Part shown: positions 27,386 to 34,748 of the stretch, in pieces | Layout of the letters: every line of letters begins with the position of its first letter | Position numbering within the stretch: the stretch's first letter is position 1 | Assembly: GCA_936920195.1 (NCBI GenBank) | Contig: CAKZHE010000025.1 | Coordinates: forward strand, 1-38,168 | Reading direction: 5' to 3' | From: an uncultured cyanobacterium | GTDB lineage: Bacteria; Cyanobacteriota; Cyanobacteriia; Cyanobacteriales; FACHB-T130 | Length of the DNA: 38,168 bases | The notes under the pieces: generated by a model | Databases searched by the model: none | What the model saw: the letters and a program-made list of their open reading frames with translations, nothing else | What the model was told of the DNA's origin: nothing | Position numbers and translations under genes: made by a program

Positions 27386-27679
27386 TTAGATAACCGGAGT
27401 GGAACTGGAAAAGATAGAGACATTAAATTGATGGCGCTGCATGACTTCCCCAGTCTCAGCGGTGGAAACATAATTAGGAACTGAGGCAATAAATTTTTGC
27501 GGTTCATTCGCGAAGTTGGGATCGTTCAGGCGTTTATCTTGCTCTACCTTTGCCGCCGCAGTCAGAAAATGATAGGTAAATTGATCCGCATTCAAATCGC
27601 CATAGTTTAACTTACCATCTTCAGTAACAGTCAACTTACCACCGGACGCGTCGGCAATTTGCTTGACAGTGAGCTTCAT
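27386..27679 (-). CDS. Unknown 97-aa protein, first gene of the leftward set
   Basis: It begins MKLTVKQIADASGGKLTVTEDGKLNYGDLNADQFTYHFLTAAAKVEQD and ends with beta-like HQFNVSIFSSSTPVI. AGAGG lies about nine bases before the ATG. The N-terminus looks like a small alpha/beta or HTH-like unit (VKQIADASGGKLTV), but I cannot assign a family. It is 16 bp upstream of the strongly translated paralogue gene and shares its promoter. Confidence 0.68.
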   Translation of the reverse strand: MKLTVKQIADASGGKLTVTEDGKLNYGDLNADQFTYHFLTAAAKVEQDKRLNDPNFANEPQKFIASVPNYVSTAETGEVMQRHQFNVSIFSSSTPVI

Positions 27680-27754
27680 ACAAGAATTCCTCTACTTAAC
27701 GAAACTTCGACTAAATTCACCATAGCCCTGCCTACCCACCCCTGTCAAGAGCTG

Positions 27755-27779
27755 AAACCCTTGTTAATCAAGGGTTTTT
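27755..27779 (+). terminator. Intrinsic-terminator-like hairpin inside the divergent region
   Basis: AAACCCTTG (27,755-27,763) and CAAGGGTTT (27,769-27,777) form a 9-bp perfect stem with a 5-base loop, followed by TT and G on the plus strand and preceded by AAA, so it could work in both directions. Between divergent promoters it may act as an attenuator or block read-through; it could also be an operator. Confidence 0.55.
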
Positions 27780-27798
27780 GCCCATCTCAATAATTTAG

Positions 27799-27814
27799 CA
27801 ACCCTATAGGGTTG
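27799..27814. promoter_or_regulatory. Perfect 16-bp palindrome, candidate operator
   Basis: CAACCCTATAGGGTTG is fully self-complementary and lies 65 bp before the rightward set. Palindromes of this size between divergent phage promoters are typical repressor sites. The regulator is unknown; the XRE gene at 34,749-34,985 is one candidate, although its own upstream repeats differ (AATCG). Confidence 0.45.
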
Positions 27815-27878
27815 TCGAGAATAGGACGGATTTTTTGAAACTGATCGACTAGAATAGAAAATACTCCTCAAAGCACCT

Positions 27879-28379
27879 ATGGCAAACATCAACTGGGGGC
27901 CTGGCGCACCCTATACCCCTCCCACCTTAGAATCAGCGGCCTACCTGTTCGCCCAACAGTTGGCAGTCCTCCAGCGCTCTCCCAGTAGCAACCCACAAAG
28001 TAAAGACATTGTAGGTATTACTACGAATGACGTAACCGATACCGTTTCCATCAGCTTCAGTATCCCTTGTACGCCGACCAGAAATGCTGGTGGAGTTACT
28101 GTCTATTCCGTAGTGCAGTATTTTATTGGCGATATTTATGTCTTCAAGGCTGGCAATACATTGATTGCTACCCATCTTTTAGAGGCTTTTAAAGAGTGCA
28201 TTGAATTCATTCAAATTAAAGAATTTGATACTGCCTCAAATACAACTGCTGTCAACAATGTTTCATTCTCTATAACCTCGGACGGGACTAATTTCTCTGG
28301 CTCCCTAGTCCTAGACTTAACAGCAATAATTAGCACCGCTGGCACTGTGCAATATACGGCTAAATCTTATTTGGCATAA
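27879..28379 (+). CDS. Unknown 166-aa protein, first gene of the rightward set
   Basis: It begins MANINWGPGAPYTPPTLESAAYLFAQQLAVLQRS. The rest is beta-rich with alternating polar residues (DTVSISFSIPCTPTRNAGGVTVYSVVQYFI, NNVSFSITSDGTNFSGSLVLDLTAII). Length, Gly/Ser/Thr content and lack of a signal peptide resemble a small tail or capsid-decoration protein, but no family is recognised. It ends 59 bp before the collar-like gene; both start MAN. Confidence 0.68.
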   Translation: MANINWGPGAPYTPPTLESAAYLFAQQLAVLQRSPSSNPQSKDIVGITTNDVTDTVSISFSIPCTPTRNAGGVTVYSVVQYFIGDIYVFKAGNTLIATHLLEAFKECIEFIQIKEFDTASNTTAVNNVSFSITSDGTNFSGSLVLDLTAIISTAGTVQYTAKSYLA

Positions 28380-28438
28380 ATCCCCGATAATTCAAGTTAG
28401 AATTTGGGATGTTTGATAAATTCAATTAATCGAAAGCA

Positions 28439-29245
28439 ATGGCAAACGAAATCACTCAACAGGAAATAGTAGAAGTTACCGATGCACTGATTACTGAAGC
28501 TAATATTTCTATCAATACTTATCCTTTGTGGACGAATTCAGTTACTCAACAAGAGACTGATTGGTTGAACAAAGGCTATGAAATTAATGTTAGGAATATT
28601 GTCAGCAACTTCATGCTGGACTATACACTTACCTCCTTAAAGGCAGCATCACCGCCTATCGTTCCGATTGAAGCGAGCCAGAGTGAAATGCAGCGAGCCT
28701 ATGATGATTGGCGATGGAATGCGCCTCAATATCGAATTACTTTAATGAAGTCTGTTGACAACGGTGCAAACTGGCGACAAATCGCCATCATTCCACTGAT
28801 TCAGCGCGGGGATAAGCCTTATGTCAGCATTGATTTAATGCCGTATATTAGTCCGGGCAATAGCAGAGCCTTTAATTCTAAAACTTTATTAGGATTTAAA
28901 GGGATTACGGCTGGAAATGGATTAATTAAATCAACAGATGTACTAACTATTTCAGCTACAGTATCTAAAATTATTACGGTCACAAATATGGGCGACCCAA
29001 AAAGGTTGATAGGGGAAATCATTATGATACAAGGGAAGACTTCAACACCGCCTGGATTTCTCCGATGTGATGGGCAGACCGTTAGTAAAATGATCTATCG
29101 CGATTTGTGGTTGCAAAATCAGTTTGTCCAAGGAGTTGATGCGGGAGGAGATAGTTTTTATATCCAAAACATGAATCAACACTGGGAGAATGTTTATGGC
29201 TGGAGTTTTGCCTACGATTACTTCGTTTACACGGGGGTTTACTGA
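28439..29245 (+). CDS. Phage tail-collar-like protein, 268 aa
   Basis: Residues ~190-235 read GEIIMIQGKTSTPPGFLRCDGQ followed by TVSKMIYRDLW, which is the phage tail-collar signature (PPGWLLCDGQ-x-S-x-x-x-Y-x-x-L) found in tail fibres and microcystin-dependent protein. The N-terminal ~190 residues are alpha/beta and unlike known fibres; the last 30 are aromatic (HWENVYGWSFAYDYFVYTGVY). This is the clearest phage-type feature in the accessory region. Its TGA overlaps the ATG of a 27-codon ORF. Confidence 0.72.
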   Translation: MANEITQQEIVEVTDALITEANISINTYPLWTNSVTQQETDWLNKGYEINVRNIVSNFMLDYTLTSLKAASPPIVPIEASQSEMQRAYDDWRWNAPQYRITLMKSVDNGANWRQIAIIPLIQRGDKPYVSIDLMPYISPGNSRAFNSKTLLGFKGITAGNGLIKSTDVLTISATVSKIITVTNMGDPKRLIGEIIMIQGKTSTPPGFLRCDGQTVSKMIYRDLWLQNQFVQGVDAGGDSFYIQNMNQHWENVYGWSFAYDYFVYTGVY

Positions 29246-29328
29246 TGGATGGGGTCTTCAATGTGATGAATGAAGGGAAGGAGCTTAATCCACCCCCTGA
29301 ATCGCGCCTAGGAAACTTCTACAATTGA
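29245..29328 (+). CDS. Putative 27-codon micro-gene coupled to the collar-like gene
   Basis: The collar gene stop TGA (29,243-29,245) overlaps an ATG (TGATG) that opens MDGVFNVMNEGKELNPPPES and closes at TGA 29,326-29,328, twelve bases before the next ATG. It fills the whole gap between the two genes in frame with termination-reinitiation geometry. The peptide is short and has no known family. It may equally be a coupling leader or chance. Confidence 0.4.
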   Translation: MDGVFNVMNEGKELNPPPESRLGNFYN

Positions 29329-29340
29329 TTTTGAGGTGTT

Positions 29341-31566
29341 ATGGAGCCGGTTGGGATAAAAGAAAGAGACATAGAAAGAGATTACACTCCACCAGTGGAG
29401 CGGGGACCAGAAGCCCTACAAGAGTTTGTAGACATAGACCAGAAGTGGACAGACGGAGAAACTAGAGGAGATCTTAGATATAGAGCTAGAGGTGATGACG
29501 AACGAACCCAAAGCACTATTTCGCGCCCTTATGGAGACACTCCTGGCGGGAGGCAAATAGATGTCGATATAACAAGCAAAAATCGTAAGACGGGCGATAC
29601 TTTTGAAGAAGACAGGACAATCATATATGATGATCTGTCGAAAATTCCAGGGAGGCGTTCTTATGAGTCTAATTCCAGATTTAATCGGCCTAACAAGATC
29701 GACTCAACAACCAGAACAGTAATTGACACCGAAATAATTGTTGAGGGTTGCTGGGTTTATGTTTATTTAGTTGTAAGCTCTGTGACGGAAATCTCTCTCG
29801 ATAATAAACCTTCCAGGGTGTTTGGCGGAACAGAGGTAGTATTGGACGACAGCTATATGCTGCCATTTTGCAATAGGCCACCTAAGCAGGCAGACCCAGA
29901 ACCAGGAGAACCCCCGCCAGTTGTTTGGAAACCTGTTGAATTCAAAGGGGGACAATGCAATGGGATGTGGTACAAAGTTTTGTTAAATTACTCGGTTAAC
30001 GGAATTTATGATATTTACAGTAAAAAATCCCTACCGCCATTTATTTATCAACAAAGTATCTACTGTCGAGGCCCGATAAAATCAATTTTTTTGAAAGAAA
30101 CAACGATACCAAGGGGGCCAACACTTCCAGAGTTTTACTATACTAACAATTCCTTTTTCGTTGTTTGCAATGGCCTTGTCCCCCCATCCAATAAACACAC
30201 TATTGCTCAAGAGACTCCCAGTGGGCCGGGATACATAAATGAATGGACAGCATACTCGCAGTCCTGGGATCGCAGACCTTTCCACGGGCAAGTGGATGTA
30301 TCCCCATTGGGGGCAACCGTAACCCCTTTACGACCAGAAGATCAGGACACCTGCGGCAACCCAGCACCTATCCCAGAGCCGCCGCAGGTGATTAGATGGT
30401 GGGATTGGGTTCCCCCGCCGCCACCGCCTTATCAACCAAGGAGAGAAGAGAAAATGGAATGTTGCGATTTAATTTATTCTGAGGTGCGCCGATTGCAGGG
30501 AATGCAGGCCAAAAGCGAACAACAACGCAATTTGGACTTGTCAGCCGTTCATCAAAAATTAGACCTTTTAATTGGACGAATTGGGAATCCCCAAATTATC
30601 AGAATATTGGATGAGAATCCTAAAGAAGAGGGGTATCAATGGAGTTTCAAGCGCCCTGATAATTTGTTTGAATTGCTAAAGATAATGAGCGATTCGGCTG
30701 AACAGACGGGGTTTGCCATTGGAAAGCATGAATATCCGATTACGGTTAAAGTAGACGATTCCTGGCTGCAAGATTTAGATAGTATGCTGTCTGACAATAT
30801 TGATCAGCTAGCTGATTTCTTGAAGTTCCTTGATATTGACACTTACACTGAAGGGTTGCCAAGTCCGTTGAGGCTTGGACTGTCCCTGCTCGCGCCTATT
30901 GCGCCCAAAGATATCGCTTTTGTTACCAAATGGATTATCGACCGTGCTAGGGAATCTCAAGAAAACAAGAAGATTGAAAATCTGACTCAATTAATTAAAT
31001 ATCTGCAACAGGATGTGGCTGACGTAGCTGAAGCACAAGCGGACGGTGAAGAAAGTGATGTATTTCCGCTGACGATTGATGCCAGTAGATTTGGGGGAAG
31101 TGGAGAAATAACTTTTGAAGATAAGGAAGAGTTCTACTCAGAACTTATTGTCTTGTTGACTGGAAGTGTGAAACAAAATGCTACATTAGTGGATGCGGCA
31201 ATGAAGACGGTGGCAGAAACCAGTCATGCTAAAGTTGAAGCAGCCAAATGTTATATATTGCTAAATGAAATTTCGCAGTACATGGACTATGGGCGCAGAA
31301 GTCGGATTTTTGACATTCCCATTCAATATACACCAGGGCAACCGAAGCCCTCAAAAGATATTAGTAAGGGGTTCAATGCCGGAGCAGTAAATGATGGCAA
31401 GGGAGATGCCTATCTAATGGAAGACTTTTTTGAAAACTCTAATGCTAAGGTAGGAATTGATGAGTGGGATGGAGAGAATTCTATGAGGGATTTGTTTATT
31501 GAAATCTTGGATGCGCTCGCCGCAATTAGACCTGGAGCCACGGGAGGGGGAATCACCCTAAGTTGA
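29341..31566 (+). CDS. Large unknown structural-like protein with polyproline hinge, 741 aa
   Basis: No family is recognised. Residues 1-350 are charged then beta/loop-rich, beginning MEPVGIKERDIERDYTPPVERG and containing PGEPPPVVW near 190. A polyproline hinge (WVPPPPPPYQPRREEK) near 355-370 leads to a helical C-terminal half, with ECCDLIYSEVRRLQGMQAKSEQQRNLDLSAVHQKLDLLIGRI as a coiled coil and later acidic helices (ENLTQLIKYLQQDVADVAEAQADGEESD). It is acidic, has no membrane segment or signal peptide, and follows GAGGTG. Its size and position fit a tail or minor virion protein, by inference only. Confidence 0.75.
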   Translation: MEPVGIKERDIERDYTPPVERGPEALQEFVDIDQKWTDGETRGDLRYRARGDDERTQSTISRPYGDTPGGRQIDVDITSKNRKTGDTFEEDRTIIYDDLSKIPGRRSYESNSRFNRPNKIDSTTRTVIDTEIIVEGCWVYVYLVVSSVTEISLDNKPSRVFGGTEVVLDDSYMLPFCNRPPKQADPEPGEPPPVVWKPVEFKGGQCNGMWYKVLLNYSVNGIYDIYSKKSLPPFIYQQSIYCRGPIKSIFLKETTIPRGPTLPEFYYTNNSFFVVCNGLVPPSNKHTIAQETPSGPGYINEWTAYSQSWDRRPFHGQVDVSPLGATVTPLRPEDQDTCGNPAPIPEPPQVIRWWDWVPPPPPPYQPRREEKMECCDLIYSEVRRLQGMQAKSEQQRNLDLSAVHQKLDLLIGRIGNPQIIRILDENPKEEGYQWSFKRPDNLFELLKIMSDSAEQTGFAIGKHEYPITVKVDDSWLQDLDSMLSDNIDQLADFLKFLDIDTYTEGLPSPLRLGLSLLAPIAPKDIAFVTKWIIDRARESQENKKIENLTQLIKYLQQDVADVAEAQADGEESDVFPLTIDASRFGGSGEITFEDKEEFYSELIVLLTGSVKQNATLVDAAMKTVAETSHAKVEAAKCYILLNEISQYMDYGRRSRIFDIPIQYTPGQPKPSKDISKGFNAGAVNDGKGDAYLMEDFFENSNAKVGIDEWDGENSMRDLFIEILDALAAIRPGATGGGITLS

Positions 31567-31567
31567 T

Positions 31568-31807
31568 ATGGCGGAAAAAGATAAATCGAAGCAACAACAA
31601 GACAGAATCAGGCAAAATATTGAGACTCAACTTAGTCGCCCTGGACATAGTTTGGCACAGACTAATTCTATTCAAGCCCTAGGGAAACAAACTTGGGAAG
31701 AGTTTGTCGCATTCCTCAAAAAAGAATATCCACACCTGAATTTAGATCTCGACAAGTTTAAGCCCCAAGCTGCCAATGCAAAAATGCCAATGAAGGGAGG
31801 TAAATAG
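31568..31807 (+). CDS. Unknown 79-aa Gln/Lys-rich protein
   Basis: A hydrophilic, mostly helical protein (MAEKDKSKQQQDRIRQNIETQLSR, then WEEFVAFLKKEYPHLNLDLDKF). It starts one base after the previous stop and ends with GGAGG-containing codons that form the ribosome site of the next gene, so it is certainly in the same operon. Scaffold or chaperone is one guess; there is no direct evidence. Confidence 0.65.
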   Translation: MAEKDKSKQQQDRIRQNIETQLSRPGHSLAQTNSIQALGKQTWEEFVAFLKKEYPHLNLDLDKFKPQAANAKMPMKGGK

Positions 31808-31809
31808 TT

Positions 31810-32754
31810 ATGGGATGGGGAAGCGTATTGACGAAAATGTCAACGTTCGGGACAAAAGTCCAAAAGGCTGCGAAAGCTGCTAAAGGGGCAGCGAAAACAG
31901 CAGGCAAGGGAGCCGCCAAGGTAGGGAAGGGAGCCGCCAAGGTAGGGAAAGGAGTTCTCAAGGGTGGAGGTGCGGTAGTTGCTGGAACTCTGGGAGCCTT
32001 GAAATATTTTGGCAGTATCGCATTAAGTTCGCTTCTTACCCTTGGCTTTATGAAGTCCATTTCTTCGGTATGGAGTGGGGTGGTTCAAACTGTCCAAATC
32101 GCCTATAGCTACAACATTAATGCCACGGATAAGGAGATAGAAGCATCAATCACGTCTAACATCAATGCTCTGAAGGTGCAGTTTCTAGGCTCAATGGCAT
32201 ATTCGCTCTCTTGGCTAGTTTGCGGTGGTTTACCAGGGGCGCTGACTCACGCCATCAATCCCGGCATTGCCAGTCAACTTCTGGGTTATAAAGACCCACA
32301 GACTAAGAAGTGGGTGGGGGGAACGTTGACGGATGAGGGGCGACAGGAAGTTTTATCTAGGATGACGGCGATTAGCTACGGCTGTTATCGGAGTACGATT
32401 TACGCCACTATGTCGAGAGCTTTTAAATCGGCTCGCCGTTGGTTGAAGCGACCGGGACACCCTTTCCACAACATGATTAAAGCTCAGATGGGGGAGGAGA
32501 ATTTTAAAAAGTGGGGGGATGAATCGCTGCCGCTGTGGAGTTTTGCCTCCCATGTTGAGAATAGAATAGAAAGTATTAAAGACCCGCAGAAACGGGCAGA
32601 AGCAGAGGCGATTGTAGAAAACCTTCTGGAGGGTTGTTTGGAAGGGTCTACGGCTTTTGTGAATAGTCTGGATGCGGCGCTCGCGGCGCAAAGAATGGCG
32701 CAGGAAGCTATGTTAGGGGCGTATGGCGGGGTAACTGTTTCTGTAGGAGTGTAG
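31810..32754 (+). CDS. Membrane-associated protein with histone-like Lys/Ala/Gly-rich N-terminus
   Basis: A 314-residue protein. Residues ~18-55 are a low-complexity basic stretch (KAAKAAKGAAKTAGKGAAK and KVGKGVLKGG) with two in-frame copies of GAAKVGKG, like the tails of histone H1-type or phage DNA-condensing proteins. Two hydrophobic segments follow (VVAGTLGALKYFGSIALSSLLTLGF, and FLGSMAYSLSWLVCGGLPGAL). The C-terminal half is helical and amphipathic. A role in holding DNA at a membrane or capsid is conceivable. GGAGG lies before ATG 31,810. Confidence 0.7.
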   Translation: MGWGSVLTKMSTFGTKVQKAAKAAKGAAKTAGKGAAKVGKGAAKVGKGVLKGGGAVVAGTLGALKYFGSIALSSLLTLGFMKSISSVWSGVVQTVQIAYSYNINATDKEIEASITSNINALKVQFLGSMAYSLSWLVCGGLPGALTHAINPGIASQLLGYKDPQTKKWVGGTLTDEGRQEVLSRMTAISYGCYRSTIYATMSRAFKSARRWLKRPGHPFHNMIKAQMGEENFKKWGDESLPLWSFASHVENRIESIKDPQKRAEAEAIVENLLEGCLEGSTAFVNSLDAALAAQRMAQEAMLGAYGGVTVSVGV

Positions 32755-32762
32755 TACCCAAA

Positions 32763-33455
32763 ATGGGGAAGGCATTTTTCGTCGGTAATGATTTGTTGGT
32801 TCGGCAAAGTATTCTGATGTATTGTGCCTTCCTGGATATGATCCATGACCGCGACATCGGTACATTTTGCGGTGATACTAATGACAATCTTCTCAGAACT
32901 AAGAATTTTGGTTTAAGTCTAAAAATTCTATTTTCTGAACATTCTACGCCGCCTTTTTATCGAGATGCTCAGATAGGCCGATATAATATTCCTTCTATTG
33001 ATAGGAGCAAGCTTGATTGGTTGGTAATTAAAAATGCTTGTGGTGGTGCAAATGGGTTTATGTATGGCAATTATCGCTATACATTAAATTGCCGGGATAA
33101 GCACGATGGTTCGTTGCATCAATTAAGCTGTCACGGTAATTCGCCCCAAGAGGCTGAGGCGCAAGTAATGAGATTCTTTGCCCTGACGCATCTAGAAGCG
33201 CTCACGGATAGCTCTACGGAGGAAAAAAAGACGCTACGAAGTCAGACTCATAGCGCCAAGGTTAAGAAGGCTGTGCGGGTTCACCCAATTCGCTGTACGG
33301 TGATGTCTCAGGCTGCTTCCAAAAAGTTGAGTGCGAGGAAAACTTTGGATGGTCCGAAGAAAACGGCGGATTATAGTTTTCCTTTGTGGACTAAGAAAGC
33401 ACCGCTGGATTTTGAAGCTGAAATCAAAAAGTTAATGGCTTTGGGGACTAATTAG
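32763..33455 (+). CDS. Unknown 230-aa protein with basic C-terminus, last rightward gene
   Basis: The N-terminal ~145 residues contain FVGNDLLVRQSILMYCAFLDMIHDRD, YTLNCRDKHDGSLHQLSCHGNSPQEAEAQVMRFFAL and several Cys/His residues. The C-terminal ~85 are Lys/Arg/Ser-rich (HSAKVKKAVRVHPIRC, ASKKLSARKTLDGPKKTADYS). The basic tail could bind nucleic acid. No family is recognised. It overlaps the 3' end of the convergent HNH gene by 4 bp. Confidence 0.68.
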   Translation: MGKAFFVGNDLLVRQSILMYCAFLDMIHDRDIGTFCGDTNDNLLRTKNFGLSLKILFSEHSTPPFYRDAQIGRYNIPSIDRSKLDWLVIKNACGGANGFMYGNYRYTLNCRDKHDGSLHQLSCHGNSPQEAEAQVMRFFALTHLEALTDSSTEEKKTLRSQTHSAKVKKAVRVHPIRCTVMSQAASKKLSARKTLDGPKKTADYSFPLWTKKAPLDFEAEIKKLMALGTN

Positions 33456-33769
33456 CTTTTTGGCTTTTTTATAAAACGATTGAACAATAATGCTTCTGTT
33501 ACGGTGATGTTGAGTCGGTTGTCCGCGCACTTGCGAACATAGCAAGGGGTGCAAAGGGCTATGAGGTTTTCGGGTTGGTTATTTTCGGGGTTGCGATCGA
33601 CGTGATGCACGGTCAGCGTAAACATTGCTTGTAGGTAGCGATCGCCGCGCCATTGCTTGGGGTCTGAACAGTCAATTCCGCATTGTTGACATTTCCAATT
33701 GGCGGCTTCTTTGACTGCGATCGCGATCGCTTTCCAGTTCTTGGGATATCGGGAGAAATTCATCGGCAT
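33452..33769 (-). CDS. HNH endonuclease
   Basis: A ~105-residue protein with an intact HNH nuclease: CQQCGIDC, then LTVHHVDRNPENNQPENLIALCTPCY, which gives two zinc-binding CxxC motifs and the catalytic histidine pair. HNH nucleases of this size accompany phage packaging modules or act as homing nucleases. The GTG at 33,808 would extend it by 13 residues into the repeat region; ATG 33,769 is preferred. A HIP1 site doublet lies inside it. No terminase is adjacent. Confidence 0.88.
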   Translation of the reverse strand: MPMNFSRYPKNWKAIAIAVKEAANWKCQQCGIDCSDPKQWRGDRYLQAMFTLTVHHVDRNPENNQPENLIALCTPCYVRKCADNRLNITVTEALLFNRFIKKPKS

Positions 33770-34222
33770 GGGTCTACTCACTTGGGTGGTGGTTCGGGCT
33801 ACTTCCACTCACTTCCACTTACTTCCAGGGTGTAAGTCTGGGAAGCCACTGGTAGTCAGCACTTCCGGGCTTACACTTCCACTTACAGAACTTCCCATCA
33901 GCTAGTTGGGAAGTTGGAAGTATAAGTTGGGAAGTTGGGAAGTTAGTTCGGAATTTTCCAGCTAGTTGAACTCGAACCTTCCTAACTCGAACTCGAACTC
34001 GCGAACTTGGTTCTGGGAGTAGGTTAGGGAAGTTTGGCAGTTTGGCGATCGCTAACTTCCCTAACTGGGGAAATGTTTTTTCCGAACTTTTCCCAATGTG
34101 GAAAAGTTTTCCGGAAGTGGAAAACCCGGAAAACCTTTGGGAAAGCGGGTTTTCCGGGTTTGGGAAAAGTTTCCGGGAAATTTTCCACAGCTAGTTGGAA
34201 ATTTCCGGGAAAACTTGAATTT
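33770..34222. repeat. Repeat-dense noncoding region, candidate origin or partition site
   Basis: The region is full of short repeats. Bases 33,801-33,830 are three 10-bp tandem units ACTTCCACTC/ACTTCCACTT/ACTTCCAGGG. ACTTCC recurs to 33,892, then the complementary strand motif GGGAAGTT appears at 33,908, 33,929 and 33,937 and near 34,026, so the halves can fold back. CAGCTAGTTG occurs three times (33,899, 33,959, 34,188). TCGAACTCGAACTCG is a short tandem near 33,985. From 34,080 the DNA is built of TTTTCCGG/CCGGAAAA motifs. No protein-like ORF is supported. It borders the replication-type genes, which suggests an iteron origin, centromere-like site or packaging signal. Confidence 0.6.
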
Positions 34223-34579
34223 TTAGTCTGGGTTCAGGTCGATCGGATCTAATTCATCCTGGTCAATGTCAGCAATTCGCCAGTAGTGATTGACGGGAAT
34301 CACGTTGTCAACAAAAGCTTGGTCAGCCATATAGTCATAAAAAACTTGGTATGACCAGCCAAAAACTAGGCCATTGTTTCCTCCATCTTTTTTGACAAAC
34401 GAGCAGCCAGTGACAAAACCATAGTTGGTGAATGTCCGTCCAAATCTTGCCCGATCCTGTTTGTCGTGACAAGTCCAGGTGTATTCTACTTGCTGACCTA
34501 TTTGGAATTTGGGTTGAGGGAATTTTTTAACCCATTCAGGGTCTGAGGGCGACAGGGTATGAATCTCTTGCGCTAGCAT
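34223..34579 (-). CDS. Unknown 118-aa protein, possibly SH3-like
   Basis: It contains KFQIGQQVEYTWTCHDKQDRARFGRTFTNYGFVTGCSF, then NGLVFGWSYQVFYDYMADQAFVDNVIPVNHYWRIADI, a strand-rich pattern like small SH3-like barrel proteins of cyanobacterial plasmids. The C-terminus is acidic (DIDQDELDPIDLNPD). No named family can be assigned. It is preceded by a gap with a terminator-like hairpin. Confidence 0.65.
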   Translation of the reverse strand: MLAQEIHTLSPSDPEWVKKFPQPKFQIGQQVEYTWTCHDKQDRARFGRTFTNYGFVTGCSFVKKDGGNNGLVFGWSYQVFYDYMADQAFVDNVIPVNHYWRIADIDQDELDPIDLNPD

Positions 34580-34621
34580 ATTTAAGCCTCATTGTTGACT
34601 GTGAACATTTGGGGAAGTCCT

Positions 34622-34662
34622 CCTGGGGCGGTGCGTCAACACCGCTCCAGGGGGCATTTTTT
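34622..34662 (+). terminator. GC-rich hairpin with T-run
   Basis: CCTGGGGCGGTG (34,622-34,633) pairs with CACCGCTCCAGG (34,640-34,651) with one mismatch, followed on the plus strand by GGGCATTTTTTA. This is a typical intrinsic terminator reading rightwards, yet no rightward gene precedes it here, so it may end an unannotated RNA arising from the repeat region. A second weaker pair GGATGGGC/GCCCATCC lies at about 34,694-34,740. Confidence 0.55.
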
Positions 34663-34748
34663 ATTGGGACTCTAGCCGAGGGATTAGGAAAGGATGGGCG
34701 GTCGTTAATTGGTGCATTGAACGAGTGAAAATGCCCATCCGAAAGCTG

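Larger units (their letters stand above)
27680..27878. promoter_or_regulatory. Divergent control region of the two accessory gene sets
   Basis: The leftward and rightward sets start from this 199-bp region, so it should contain both promoters. It holds a perfect stem-loop with a T-run at 27,755-27,779 and a perfect 16-bp palindrome CAACCCTATAGGGTTG at 27,799-27,814, which is a good operator candidate. It contains no HIP1 site. Confidence 0.6.

Noticed and set aside
33801-33830. CRISPR array
   Set aside because: The repeat unit is 10 bp, repeats directly abut, there are no spacers and no cas genes nearby.
34034-34252. 72-codon frame in the repeat region
   Set aside because: Its translation is only the TTTTCCGG repeats read as KTGKTF-like peptides; no protein-like pattern.
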